Assembly (NCBI GenBank): GCA_029567325.1
Contig: JAKQLF010000155.1
Coordinates: forward strand, 1 to 64,000
Reading direction: 5' to 3'
Length of the DNA stretch: 64,000 nt
From: Bacteroidota bacterium
GTDB lineage: Bacteria > Bacteroidota > Bacteroidia > Chitinophagales > Saprospiraceae
Both the position numbers and the translations under genes were made by a program. This document shows, one piece after another, positions 55,001-63,382 of the stretch. Under the pieces are notes generated by a model. It was not told where the DNA came from. It did no database searches and saw nothing but the letters and a program-made list of their open reading frames with translations. The first letter of the stretch is position 1; each line of letters opens with the position of its first letter.

Positions 55001-55054
55001 AAGCAGCACGATTGATATCCTTAACAGATATGTATGAACTTGTCTAAAAACCAT
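52016..55054 (-). CDS. porW: PorW/SprE-type T9SS-associated TPR lipoprotein
   Basis: A 1012-residue outer-membrane-lipoprotein-like protein. The signal peptide ends in a lipobox FSCATKKKK (Cys26), so it is lipidated. FGKFYHNLNSEYNGYFNANELIKES is a mark of the PorW/SprE group needed for T9SS function in gliding and pathogenic Bacteroidota. A Lys/Glu-rich coiled segment with a low-complexity KKKEAEERRK stretch follows (about 160-290), then TPR-like repeats over the rest (LLWLAKAYTRTEQYANAEYLLNRI, ALYLLFTNYSDQNDQVNV and others). Its place in the same window as a T9SS cargo supports the reading. A consensus reverse promoter is at 55091-55121. Confidence 0.88.
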   Translation of the reverse strand: MVFRQVHTYLLRISIVLLCSVMVFSCATKKKKGDVSKFGKFYHNLNSEYNGYFNANELIKESTAILRENNTDNYSNLLDVYDFVAVSDPKMVYGQLDKSIEKVTRVAAIHEVGDWVDDCYVLMGKAQFLKQDYESSVETFEFFQDEFNPTNPFGRNYKKRKVSRTNNKAASKERKKELEAERKAKDDEKKQAQKDLEKKREEAKNTKEQERKDLQKQKEEEQKKRKKEAEDRKKEAEERRKARSQGKRVPKTETPTTPQPTEVKKDPVVKTPVKTTPSKDTVAESKPVVAEETPKEKQKEKADKSAYNEGLLWLAKAYTRTEQYANAEYLLNRIDELTDHKKEVKVGWAPAMADLKIKQKEYNAAVQYLDMAYETADRKEDKARYAFIAGQISGLNGRYAEAGAFFEKAKKKAGKNFKLKFMAQLNQLKNNALDGNNGVRDVEKGLEKMLKEDKNKDYKDQIYFALGEIEFNRNETTKALEYFSQSVQNNGNDPILKAEAYYKIAGMYYGSKKYVEAKAYFDSTAMNMAVKDPRGIAVADMSRKLKDVAESLSTIIKLDSLLAISELDKDALMEIAKQRKMKNESGNGQKLDPATSSPLFTAKRTVSLNSTFFAYNPINLENGKKEFTKIWGEIPLEDNWRRSNKSLASGSNITYTDTPVEEVSAKIDDEEFKKLMADIPFEQTQKIRYNNQISEALYKLGSKLKLDLEDYEESNKYLERLVLKYPNDNKRLDALYLLFTNYSDQNDQVNVTRIRKMILDEYPESNYAKIIKDPSYVNELISESMRVETYYDDTYKMFEARNYKSVIDRAANAGNLFGTDNKFMAKFSLISAMSIGFLEGKDAYIKGLQETIVRYPGTPEETKAKEVMRFLKGDESSFTPVNVQEVDNIFSKEDDSRHYVAVVLFDYSEKALQAAKISILNYNKEFFSLENLQLGEQILSKDEGTQVIMVRSFENMAKARKYYDTVIKDQEKFISSGIAAYELLPITQRNFRKMVAEKTHASYRTFFESNYK

Positions 55055-55090
55055 TAAATAACTTATAATAAATTGATATCAATACCCACT

Positions 55091-55121
55091 CAAAACTATA
55101 TTATAACTAATTTTGCGCAAA
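55091..55121 (-). promoter_or_regulatory. Consensus reverse promoter of porW, overlapping a forward -7 box
   Basis: On the reverse strand TTTG (55121-55118), a 19-base spacer, then TAGTTTTG (55098-55091), both consensus. The forward TAATTTTG at 55108-55115, candidate -7 box for the M23 peptidase gene, lies within its spacer, so the two genes may share control. Confidence 0.6.
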
Positions 55122-55156
55122 TTTATTTTAAATATCAATAATAACAAGCATTTATA

Positions 55157-55999
55157 ATGTCTCAAGCCGATATAGATAACAAAAGAAGTTTATTCGAGCG
55201 GCTACAAGATAACTATCGTCTTGTTGTCATTGACGATGATGATCTCAAAGAGGTCAACACATTCAAGTTCAATCTCATCACACTATACATATTGATAAGT
55301 ACGCTTTTGGTGATTACAGGAGCCGTCGCTATTGCTCTTATATTTTTCACGCCAATCAAGAGATTGATACCTGGCTTTGAAATAACCAACGACAATAGCC
55401 AATATGTAGAGTTGCGCAGAAAGGTTGATGAACTTGAGGAATTACTCCAGGCTCAGGATGTATACAACAATGGACTCGGCAATCTTTTGCAAGGCATGGA
55501 GCCAGGTGTTGCTCCGGCCACAAATGATGAAGACGGCAATCAAGAAAAGCAACCAGCTTCTAAAGACGCGGTAACGCCAATCAACAATGCACTTGCAGAA
55601 GAGGCATCCAAGACAAAGGAGCTCAATCAATTTGTCTTTGCGTCTCCTTTGACAGGGACAATGAGCGCCAAATTTGATCCGGATATAGAACATTTTGGAT
55701 CAGATATCACTGCTCCAAAGAATACTGCCATCAAATCAATCATGGGTGGTATTGTAGTTTCAGCAGATTGGAATGTTGATGCAGGAAACACAGTGATCAT
55801 TCAACACCCTAGGAATATTGTGTCTGTTTATAAACACAATAGTGCTTTGCTTGTCAAAACAGGTGATATTGTAAAGTCGGGTCAGGCAATTGCCATCATT
55901 GGAAATACTGGAAAATTGACCAATGGTCCTCATCTTCACCTTGAGCTTTGGTACAATGGATATCCCGTTAATCCAGAAAATTATATTTCATTTAATTAG
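55157..55999 (+). CDS. M23-family peptidase (LytM domain)
   Basis: A 280-residue membrane-anchored metallopeptidase. One helix (about 43-65) is followed by a coiled segment (about 82-110). The LytM domain (about 160-278) has His179 and Asp183 (HFGSD), His227 (YKHNS) and HLH at 259-261 (GPHLHLELW); these are the zinc and catalytic positions of active enzymes. It would act on peptidoglycan cross-links or regulate such enzymes, in the periplasm. The candidate -7 box is at 55108-55115. It is divergent from porW. Confidence 0.92.
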   Translation: MSQADIDNKRSLFERLQDNYRLVVIDDDDLKEVNTFKFNLITLYILISTLLVITGAVAIALIFFTPIKRLIPGFEITNDNSQYVELRRKVDELEELLQAQDVYNNGLGNLLQGMEPGVAPATNDEDGNQEKQPASKDAVTPINNALAEEASKTKELNQFVFASPLTGTMSAKFDPDIEHFGSDITAPKNTAIKSIMGGIVVSADWNVDAGNTVIIQHPRNIVSVYKHNSALLVKTGDIVKSGQAIAIIGNTGKLTNGPHLHLELWYNGYPVNPENYISFN

Positions 56000-56043
56000 G
56001 AAAAAGAAAATAGTAATACCTTTGTATAATCAAAACAACTAAA

Positions 56044-56469
56044 ATGAGTAAAGATTTAATTTCTTTAAAGAATGAAAAAGGCGAAGCACTAAGCCCGATT
56101 CTTGACCCACACGTAAAGAATTACCTGATCGATATAGATGGAACAATCACCGATGATATTCCAAATGAAGAGCCTGAGAGAATGGTTACTTGTGAGCCTT
56201 ACCAGGATGCTTTGGAAATCATCAACAAATGGTATGATGAAGGCCACATCATTACTTTCTTTACTTCAAGAACGGAAGAGCACAGAAGTGTAACAGAAGA
56301 ATGGCTCAACAACCATAACTTCAAATATCATGGTCTTTTGGTAGGCAAACCAAGAGGTGGCAACTATCATTGGATCGATAACCACATGGTGAGAGCTACC
56401 AGATTTAAGGGGAAATTTACAGACCTTATCCTTGCTATGAAAGAAATCGAGGTCTTTGGAGAAGATTAA
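56044..56469 (+). CDS. HAD-superfamily phosphatase-like protein
   Basis: A 141-residue protein of the HAD fold. The nucleophile motif is DIDGTITDD (Asp30, Asp32), motif II lies in TFFTSRTEEH, and the Lys-containing motif in GLLVGKPRGGNYHWIDN with Asp-Asn for motif III-IV, so the core is complete. Databases often label relatives in Bacteroidota as phosphoheptose isomerase, which this is not likely to be. The substrate is unknown. A -7 box TACCTTTG is at 56017-56024. A strong terminator follows. Confidence 0.8.
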   Translation: MSKDLISLKNEKGEALSPILDPHVKNYLIDIDGTITDDIPNEEPERMVTCEPYQDALEIINKWYDEGHIITFFTSRTEEHRSVTEEWLNNHNFKYHGLLVGKPRGGNYHWIDNHMVRATRFKGKFTDLILAMKEIEVFGED

Positions 56470-56495
56470 TCTGCACAATCAGGTTAAAATCATAT

Positions 56496-56536
56496 AAAAG
56501 TCATCTGACATTGAAATCAGATGACTTTTTTGTTTT
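56496..56536 (+). terminator. Strong terminator after the HAD gene
   Basis: AAAAGTCATCTGA at 56496-56508, an 8-base loop and TCAGATGACTTTT at 56517-56529, thirteen pairs, followed by TT and GTTTT. Clearly a forward terminator 27 bases after the stop. Confidence 0.85.
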
Positions 56537-56720
56537 AAAGATTAACTTTAGAAAAAAATGATCTTTTTGTATCACTAATACAAATATGAATGTTTATATT
56601 TGTTTTATTGCAGTTTACATTCCAACCTTCTATTCAAGCTTTCTAGGCGAGTGTGCCTGCATTTGCAATTTAGTTTTATTCCAATAGCAAATTAATTTTT
56701 GCGCAAAGTATGCGTTGCAG

Positions 56721-57323
56721 ATGAAACCTGTTTATAGGGAACCATTTTATAAACAAATAGCTTTTGCCGAAAAACCATCGGTAGATGAGGTAGTTGACTC
56801 CGGAAAAGAGTTCAAAAAACAATCTATACTGGAAAGAACCAACAACCTTCTCAGAAATCTGGACATTAACTTTGATAGTCTGGTCATTGCGCTGACAGCT
56901 TGGAGTTTGATCATTACTTTTGTGACATCATACACTACCATTGAATTTTTACCTTTGATCATGTTTTGTTTATTGTTGATTGTGGTTTTCTTAGGTGCCC
57001 TTCAAATGCGTACTATTCAAGATAAATCCATACTCAATGAGTGCTCCAAAGATCTGCCTGTAGAGAAAAACTATGACATCGTCACTTCCAATTTGACAAT
57101 TTTGAAGTCAAAATATGTGTGGATGTGTATCATTGTTGGGTTTGTGTTTTTCATCAGCGCATATTGTGGTATGTCTATCATGTCTGAAAGGCATTTTATA
57201 CTGATTTCGTCAGCCATTATTTTATCTTCAATTAGTTCATTTTTTATTTTCAGTAGAAAATTACACACACTCAATGATCTTGCCTCCAAGTTTGATGCAG
57301 ATTATACAACGATCAATTCTTAA
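56721..57323 (+). CDS. Hypothetical four-helix membrane protein
   Basis: A 200-residue protein with a polar N-terminal 50 residues and four predicted membrane helices (about 55-72, 76-95, 132-150, 155-175). No motif is recognised. The ATG at 56721 is chosen; the TTG six bases upstream only adds two residues. It has a possible -7 box TATATTTG at 56595-56602. The next gene is 91 bases downstream in the same direction. Function unknown; the loops have no obvious catalytic residues. Confidence 0.68.
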   Translation: MKPVYREPFYKQIAFAEKPSVDEVVDSGKEFKKQSILERTNNLLRNLDINFDSLVIALTAWSLIITFVTSYTTIEFLPLIMFCLLLIVVFLGALQMRTIQDKSILNECSKDLPVEKNYDIVTSNLTILKSKYVWMCIIVGFVFFISAYCGMSIMSERHFILISSAIILSSISSFFIFSRKLHTLNDLASKFDADYTTINS

Positions 57324-57414
57324 ATCTACTACAGGTTGGATATAGTCCATCCATCCAACAAGTGTCCTGCAACCATTTTTATTACTTATCTTTGTTGCTT
57401 TTTCAAGCAGGTTC

Positions 57415-58569
57415 ATGATAAATAATGTAGATACTTTTATTGCGCTAGTTTTTGAAAAATTCAAGGAAGACTCTCCCGTTAAATTGGTTTGTTCAAAACC
57501 AAGAACCTCTAGTAAATTTCAACAAGCCCAGCTAGAATCTTTCCTAGAAAGCAACACAAAAATCAAGATTTCTAAAAAAACCAAAACACAAGATTTTACC
57601 AGTATTTTAAATCTTGAGGAGTTGCCAAAGGAGTTGTCATCACTCCTTAAGGATGAATTTTTCTTTGCATCACTTTATTGGCAAGGAGAAACTTGGAATC
57701 TACTACAAAACAAAAAAGGCACAGTGACGGTGAAACACCAGCACAATAAAATGAACGACGCTAGTGAAACCACTACTACCCACAATCGCCAAAAAATGTA
57801 TTTAATAGAAGAGGATGCTCCATTTTTAAAACTTTTGCACGTCTCCGGCAATGATGGCAAAGTTCTGGCGCCTATGCAAAAGAAATACCGTCAAATCAAT
57901 CGATTTGTAGAATTGGTCATGCATGGTTTGGATGAGGAAAAGGGAAGTTTAGCTATTGCTGATATGGGTAGTGGAAAAGGCTATTTAACCTTTGCGCTTT
58001 ATCATCATCTGGAAACAATGGGTTTTGATGTAAAAATGACCGGCTATGAGTTGCGGCCAGAACTTGTCACCTTGTGTAACGGTATTGTTGATAGACTATC
58101 CTTAAAAGGACTTCAATTTAAAGCAGAAAATATCAAGGATGCAGCAACAGGAAAATTGGATATGCTATTGGCTCTGCATGCTTGTGATATTGCTACAGAT
58201 CTTGCGATAAAAAAGGCGCTGGATGCAAAAGCAAAATACATTATACTTTCTCCCTGTTGCCACAAGCAAATCAGAAAAGAAATGACGAAAAAGGATACCA
58301 TCACAAGATTTGGTATTTATGAAGAAAGAATTGCAGAAATAGTTACTGACTCCATTCGAACGTTAATTTTGGAATACCATGGTTATGCTACCAATATCAT
58401 TGAATTTATTGGAAGTGAACATACAGGGAAAAATAGCATGATTACTGCCAAGTTCATCGGTAAGTACAAAAAAAATGCCCTCGATGAAGTATCCAAACTC
58501 AAAGAGCAATATGGTATCCAAACACATTATCTTGAGCAACTTTGTTTTCAACAAATGATAACAAATTAA
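57415..58569 (+). CDS. SAM-dependent methyltransferase (Methyltransf_32-like)
   Basis: A 384-residue protein with a class I methyltransferase domain in its C-terminal half: IADMGSGKGYLTFALYHHL (motif I), then MLLALHACDIATDLAIKKAL and YIILSPCCHKQIRKEM. This Cys-Cys-His stretch and HACDIATD are marks of the PF13679-type family, related to GSTCD/METTL25-like proteins. The first 150 residues form an additional domain without a recognised family, with a Lys-rich stretch. The substrate is probably RNA or protein, but this is not established. It stands between a membrane protein gene and the GT2 gene. Confidence 0.83.
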   Translation: MINNVDTFIALVFEKFKEDSPVKLVCSKPRTSSKFQQAQLESFLESNTKIKISKKTKTQDFTSILNLEELPKELSSLLKDEFFFASLYWQGETWNLLQNKKGTVTVKHQHNKMNDASETTTTHNRQKMYLIEEDAPFLKLLHVSGNDGKVLAPMQKKYRQINRFVELVMHGLDEEKGSLAIADMGSGKGYLTFALYHHLETMGFDVKMTGYELRPELVTLCNGIVDRLSLKGLQFKAENIKDAATGKLDMLLALHACDIATDLAIKKALDAKAKYIILSPCCHKQIRKEMTKKDTITRFGIYEERIAEIVTDSIRTLILEYHGYATNIIEFIGSEHTGKNSMITAKFIGKYKKNALDEVSKLKEQYGIQTHYLEQLCFQQMITN

Positions 58570-58604
58570 AATATATATCTTTGCCCTGAAATACTATAAA
58601 GCGT

Positions 58605-59537
58605 ATGGATATATCTATAGTCATTCCTCTATTAAATGAGGTAGAATCGCTACCGGAGCTGCATCAATGGATTACCGGGGTAATGACTAAAATGGAAAAA
58701 TCTTATGAAATCATTTTCATTGACGATGGAAGTAATGATGGATCTTGGGATTTAATCATCAGTTTGAGTAAAAAGGACACTGCCGTAAAAGGAGTAAAAT
58801 TTACGCGCAATTATGGAAAATCTGCTGCCCTCAATGTAGGTTTTGAGCGGGCAACGGGAGAAGTCATCATCACCATGGATGCTGATCTTCAAGACAGTCC
58901 GGATGAAATACCAGGACTTTATGAAATGATCATGAAAGACGGCTATGATCTGGTAAGTGGGTGGAAGAAAAAAAGGTTTGACCCAATCACCAAAACAATT
59001 CCCACCAAAATATACAACGGTGTCACTGGATATCTTACAGGCATCAAACTCCATGATATGAATTGTGGCCTTAAAGCTTATAAAAATGCGGTCATCAAAA
59101 ATGTCGAAGTATATGGTGAGATGCACAGGTATATTCCGGTCATTGCAAAGTGGGCAGGGTTTTCAAATATTGGTGAAAAGGTAGTTGTCCACCAAGCAAG
59201 GAAATACGGCTACACCAAATTTGGAATATCCAGGTTTGTCAATGGCTTTTTGGATCTGTTTTCGATCATGTTTATTGGGAAATTTGGCAAAAGACCCATG
59301 CACTTCTTTGGAGGTTTAGGAACACTTACCTTCTTTTTGGGAACTTGTATTTTGCTTTATCTCACTTTTGAAAAAATATTCATCAATGTGATGGGTATAG
59401 CAGATCGACCACTTTTTTATCTGGGTATTCTGCTCATCATCGTAGGTCTGCAATTATTTGTGGCTGGCTTTTTAGCTGAGCTGATCACCAGAAATGCTCC
59501 CGAGCGCAACGACTATAAAATTTCGGAAGAAGTTTAG
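58605..59537 (+). CDS. GT2 polyprenyl-phosphate glycosyltransferase (DPM1/GtrB-like)
   Basis: A 310-residue enzyme that moves a sugar from a nucleotide donor to polyprenyl phosphate. The GT2 domain (1-220) has FIDDGSNDGSWD, GEVIITMDADLQDSPDEIP (DxD-like) and MNCGLKAYK. Two membrane helices follow (about 232-257 and 270-296) as in the GtrB/ArnC group. The lipid-linked sugar could be passed to a GT39-like enzyme such as the one at 22.8-24.4 kb; that link is inference. A -7 box TATCTTTG is at 58576-58583. A terminator follows. Confidence 0.9.
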   Translation: MDISIVIPLLNEVESLPELHQWITGVMTKMEKSYEIIFIDDGSNDGSWDLIISLSKKDTAVKGVKFTRNYGKSAALNVGFERATGEVIITMDADLQDSPDEIPGLYEMIMKDGYDLVSGWKKKRFDPITKTIPTKIYNGVTGYLTGIKLHDMNCGLKAYKNAVIKNVEVYGEMHRYIPVIAKWAGFSNIGEKVVVHQARKYGYTKFGISRFVNGFLDLFSIMFIGKFGKRPMHFFGGLGTLTFFLGTCILLYLTFEKIFINVMGIADRPLFYLGILLIIVGLQLFVAGFLAELITRNAPERNDYKISEEV

Positions 59538-59607
59538 GAATTTACGATTAGGTGAAATGACGCTTAAAAATATTTGGCGCAACTGTTTAATTGACAAGCC
59601 AAAATGA

Positions 59608-59646
59608 AAAAAGGTGACAAATCTGATCAAGAGATGCCACCTTTTT
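59608..59646. terminator. Terminator between GT2 and pyruvate kinase
   Basis: AAAAAGGTG at 59608-59616 and CACCTTTTT at 59638-59646 form nine pairs with a 21-base loop and T-tracts for both strands. It sits between convergent genes. Confidence 0.75.
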
Positions 59647-59671
59647 GTATTTATGCTAGAAAACTCAGTGA

Positions 59672-61117
59672 TTACTCAACCACTGTTATTTTCACCATAT
59701 TGGTTTTGAATCTTTTGTGGATGGGCATACTTCCAGAGTTAACTGCCGTATCTCCCACTTTGAGTAATCCTTGACTCTTTAAAACATCTATGGTATCGTG
59801 AATTGTTTCGTCCGTTGTGGTAAACTTTGAATACGCAAAACTTTTTACACCCCAAACCATATTGAGGGTTTTGAGCATTTCGGGCTTATCAGAAAAAATA
59901 TACAAATTTGCTTTTGGCCTATAACTTGACATTTTAAAAGCTGTATAACCAGTGACTGTGAGGCCAATAATTGCTTTTGCATTAATCTCATCAGCTATTT
60001 GTGGGGCATTCAGACACATGACATCAGATAAAAAAGTATCAGAATCTGGATCTGGTTTTGGTCGCTTGTCTTTCATTGCATAGTGCTTTTCTGCGTCCAA
60101 TATGATCCTGTTCATCGCTTCTACCACTTTTGAAGGGTGATTTCCAACGGATGTTTCACCACTGAGCATGACCGCATCTGTACCATCAAGCACGGCATTT
60201 GCAACGTCAGTAACCTCTGCCCTAGAAGGACTTGGGTTGGTGATCATACTTTCCATCATTTGAGTAGCAACAATAACAGGAGTTGCTTTTTGGATACATC
60301 TCCTGATGATGTCTTTCTGGATAGAAGGCAATCTTTCAATTGGAACCTCTACGCCCAAGTCACCTCGAGCAATCATGACAGCGTCAGTAGCTTTGATGAT
60401 GCTTTTTATATTTTCAACAGCTTCTGGTTTCTCAATTTTGGCTACGACTCTGATGTCTTTCCCTTGTGCAGCTATCCTATCTTTGAGATCAATAATATCT
60501 TCCGCTCTTCTCACAAAAGAAAGTGCAATCCAGTTCACAGGCTGAGTGAGCACATAATCCAAATCTGCAAGATCTTTTTCTGTAAGGCAAGGAAGAGAAA
60601 CTTTGGTATCTGGTAAATTGACACCTTTATTAGAACTCAGTTTAGCTCCGAAAAGAACCTTGAGCTTAACTTCATTTACTTTATTAGTCTCTGCAACTTC
60701 CAAAACAATTTTGCCGTCATCAACCAAAATTCTTTCACCTACATTTACATCAGCGGCAAATTGATCATAGCTCATGTAAATTTTATCCTTGGTACCAATG
60801 CATTTTTCGTTTGAAAAAGTAAGAATATCACCTGGCGCAATATCTATACCTTCATTCTCCATTTTGCCAACTCTCAGTTTTGGTCCTTGTAAATCTGCAA
60901 GAATACTGATGTGTGTACCAAACTTTTCATTGATCTCTACAATTCTATCGATGACTTTCTGGTGTTCTTCATGACTGCCATGTGAAAAATTAAGGCGGAA
61001 TACATCAACGCCAGCTTTGACAAGACTGAGCAAACCATCGTAAGAACTGCATGCAGGACCCACTGTAGCCAGAATTTTTGTCTTTTGATTATTGTTTAAG
61101 TTGATTTTGTCAGACAC
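59672..61117 (-). CDS. pyk: Pyruvate kinase
   Basis: A 481-residue glycolytic enzyme that makes pyruvate and ATP from phosphoenolpyruvate and ADP. The N-terminal TKILATVGPACSSYDGLLSLVKAGVDVFRLNFSHG, the catalytic-lysine stretch VVAKIEKPEAVENI, and the signature MIARGDLGVEVP are present. The C-terminal domain ends with IGLTVTGYTAFKMSSYRPKANLY; the effector site is not certain. A consensus reverse promoter lies at 61173-61204. It is alone on the reverse strand. Confidence 0.97.
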   Translation of the reverse strand: MSDKINLNNNQKTKILATVGPACSSYDGLLSLVKAGVDVFRLNFSHGSHEEHQKVIDRIVEINEKFGTHISILADLQGPKLRVGKMENEGIDIAPGDILTFSNEKCIGTKDKIYMSYDQFAADVNVGERILVDDGKIVLEVAETNKVNEVKLKVLFGAKLSSNKGVNLPDTKVSLPCLTEKDLADLDYVLTQPVNWIALSFVRRAEDIIDLKDRIAAQGKDIRVVAKIEKPEAVENIKSIIKATDAVMIARGDLGVEVPIERLPSIQKDIIRRCIQKATPVIVATQMMESMITNPSPSRAEVTDVANAVLDGTDAVMLSGETSVGNHPSKVVEAMNRIILDAEKHYAMKDKRPKPDPDSDTFLSDVMCLNAPQIADEINAKAIIGLTVTGYTAFKMSSYRPKANLYIFSDKPEMLKTLNMVWGVKSFAYSKFTTTDETIHDTIDVLKSQGLLKVGDTAVNSGSMPIHKRFKTNMVKITVVE

Positions 61118-61172
61118 TGTAAATTATAGTTTTAAATGTTTTGTAATTCAATTGTTGGAGGTCAAAAGTGCT

Positions 61173-61204
61173 CAAAAATAAAGTCAAAACGTTTCTAAAC
61201 CAAA
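61173..61204 (-). promoter_or_regulatory. Consensus promoter of pyk
   Basis: On the reverse strand TTTG (61204-61201), a 20-base spacer, then TATTTTTG (61180-61173), both consensus. Leader about 50 bases before the ATG at 61117. Confidence 0.65.
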
Positions 61205-61332
61205 ATAAAAAATTAAAAAATCGATGGTTGAGCGCAAAACTTTGATAATCAAGACAATAATAGATTACTTGAATAATAAATCTGTTAAATTAATACTAAA
61301 GGTGCTTGTATATGAATCTCTTTATACCTTTC

Positions 61333-61364
61333 TTTGCATTTCAAAGTATGAAAATGTACATTTG
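61333..61364 (+). promoter_or_regulatory. Consensus promoter of acpP
   Basis: TTTG at 61333-61336, a 20-base spacer and TACATTTG at 61357-61364. Transcription would start about 61371. A second -7 box TAAATTTG is at 61405-61412. The rest of the 313-base gap between pyk and acpP has no gene. Confidence 0.7.
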
Positions 61365-61430
61365 AGCACCACGATTGATGCCACAAGGTACATCAACATT
61401 TAATTAAATTTGAACTTAAAAGATTTTAAG

Positions 61431-61667
61431 ATGTCAGAAATTGCTGAAAAGGTAAAAAAAATTATTATTGACAGACTGGGAGTAGATGAGTCTGAAGTTA
61501 CGAATGATGCTAGCTTCACCAATGATCTAGGTGCAGATTCTCTAGACACTGTCGAACTTATTATGGAATTCGAAAAGGAGTTTGATACTTCTATTCCTGA
61601 TGAGGAAGCAGAAAAAATTCAAACTGTTGGACAAGCTATCTCTTACCTAGAGTCACAAAAAGCTTAA
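61431..61667 (+). CDS. acpP: Acyl carrier protein
   Basis: A 78-residue cytoplasmic carrier for fatty-acid synthesis. The 4'-phosphopantetheine attachment serine is Ser37 in [16 protein letters not shown]. It is acidic and helical, of normal length. The ATG at 61431 is chosen; an in-frame TTG upstream adds seven residues that are not in the family. It has its own consensus promoter and a strong terminator after. The usual fabF neighbour is not present here. Confidence 0.97.
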   Translation: MSEIAEKVKKIIIDRLGVDESEVTNDASFTNDLGADSLDTVELIMEFEKEFDTSIPDEEAEKIQTVGQAISYLESQKA

Positions 61668-61699
61668 TCAATACAGCATATTCTGCTCAATAAATGATT

Positions 61700-61741
61700 A
61701 AAAAATCAGGGGTTTGTCATTCATACTCCTGATTTTTTTTT
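61700..61741 (+). terminator. Strong terminator after acpP
   Basis: AAAAAATCAGG at 61700-61710, a 17-base loop and CCTGATTTTTT at 61728-61738, eleven pairs followed by TTT. Located 33 bases after the stop. It shares its core with the hairpin at 44716-44746. Confidence 0.88.
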
Positions 61742-61876
61742 GTCGCGTTATTTGAGCAACTTTTCAAGCTTGTTTTACGTATTAGAATAGGATAGTAAAT
61801 TTATTATCTCTGGTTTACAATATCATCTATTTTGATCTGGGTCTTATATTTGTTGTCACGCATTAAATCTCATAAT

Positions 61877-63382
61877 TTGAAAAGACACTTTTGCGCTATT
61901 TTCATTCCGATGGTATTTTTTTTAATACTGAGTTTGTCTATGCAAGGACAGCAGATCGTACCTCCACAACAAGAAAAAGCTTCCCCAGAAACGAAATACA
62001 TCGAGGCAAAAAAACTCCAAATGATCGGTCAACTTGACCGAGCCATAGAAGCATTTGAAACTTTGTACAAAGAAGATAGACAAAATGATGTGGTTGCTTT
62101 TGATCTGGCTAAAGCATATGATGCCAAAGGTGATGTATTATTGACCAGAAAATACATAGAGTCAGCTCTAAAAAATAAACCCGAGAATATCTGGTATAAT
62201 GACTTTTATGCATCCTTTTTGCTGAAAGCTGATGAATACCGGACTGCAATCGGTCCATTGGATTTTTTAATCACCTCAAACCCTTTGGAAATCAAATATC
62301 ATGATATGGCTATTGAAGCCAGTATTGGACTCAAAGACAAAGTATTGGGCCAAAAGTACATTGACCAGCTAAAAAATATATTTGGAACTTCTGAAAGAGT
62401 GCTCACTCGTACATTTGAGTATTATGATGTGACAAATGATGAACGTGCGTTGACAACCGCCAATGATTTAATTCTAAAATACCCCAACAATAAAAATTAC
62501 CTCAAACTAAAAGCAAGGTGGCTCAATCAGCACAATAGAAAAGAAGAAGCGATTGCAGTTTTTAAAGAAGTTTTGAGGGTAGATCCAAATGACACCGATG
62601 CCAATTTAGTTGTGTTGGAGACGACAAATAAAACTGACGAAAAGGGTAACGCATACTTGAGATCATTGCTTCCAATCATCAAAAATAGCAATATTGATAT
62701 TGATAATAAAGTAAAAGAGCTGATTCCTTTCCTCAAAGAAATGGCTTTAAATAATGACACATCGTTGGTTGCAGCTTTATTGGAATTGGGAGAAAAACTC
62801 ACTCTTACGCATCCAAAGGAAGCAAAAGCACATGCTTTTTATGCTGATGTTTTGTACAACGCAGGTCAAGATCAAAACGCCATCAGCCAATATGAAAAAA
62901 CTTTATCTTTGGATGATACCAATTTCAAAGTCTGGGAACAATTGTTGGCTCTATGTGCAAGCTTGGACCAAAAAGAAAAGTCACTGAAATATAGCTATGA
63001 AGCCTATGACTTATTTCCAAATCAAGCACCTGCTTATTTGTACTATGCTAAGTCTTTGATTTCAGGCAATAAAATTGATGAAGCCATTGGTATTTTGACA
63101 GAAGGAGGGCTCGTCGCTGCAGGTAATAAAGTCATTCAATCAAAAATGGAAACCACAAAAGCTGAAGCTTATCTCAAAGTTTCTAAGTTTGATTTAGCGA
63201 AATCTGCCGTGGATAAAGCGCTTGCACTGAGTGAAAATAAAAATGCGCTGGCATATGAAGTACTTGGCGATTACTATTCTTTGACCAACAAACCAGAAGA
63301 TGCGAAAAATGCCTATCTCAAATCTCAAACTCTTGGAAATGTCGGTATCAAGGAAAAACTCTTCATGCGTGGCATACATTAA
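61877..63382 (+). CDS. TPR-repeat secreted protein
   Basis: A protein of about 500 residues with tetratricopeptide-like repeats throughout (KYIEAKKLQMIGQLDRAIEAFETLYKEDRQNDVVAFDLAKAYDAKGD, HAFYADVLYNAGQDQNAISQYEK, AYLYYAKSLISGNKIDEAIGIL), which form protein-binding surfaces. I start at a TTG (61877) because it gives a complete signal peptide (basic KRH, hydrophobic core, end SMQGQ). The ATG at 61910 lacks the basic part, and the upstream TTG at 61832 precedes the -7 box TATATTTG (61845-61852). The next gene overlaps its end by 14 bases, so the two are probably a unit. Confidence 0.83.
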   Translation: MKRHFCAIFIPMVFFLILSLSMQGQQIVPPQQEKASPETKYIEAKKLQMIGQLDRAIEAFETLYKEDRQNDVVAFDLAKAYDAKGDVLLTRKYIESALKNKPENIWYNDFYASFLLKADEYRTAIGPLDFLITSNPLEIKYHDMAIEASIGLKDKVLGQKYIDQLKNIFGTSERVLTRTFEYYDVTNDERALTTANDLILKYPNNKNYLKLKARWLNQHNRKEEAIAVFKEVLRVDPNDTDANLVVLETTNKTDEKGNAYLRSLLPIIKNSNIDIDNKVKELIPFLKEMALNNDTSLVAALLELGEKLTLTHPKEAKAHAFYADVLYNAGQDQNAISQYEKTLSLDDTNFKVWEQLLALCASLDQKEKSLKYSYEAYDLFPNQAPAYLYYAKSLISGNKIDEAIGILTEGGLVAAGNKVIQSKMETTKAEAYLKVSKFDLAKSAVDKALALSENKNALAYEVLGDYYSLTNKPEDAKNAYLKSQTLGNVGIKEKLFMRGIH

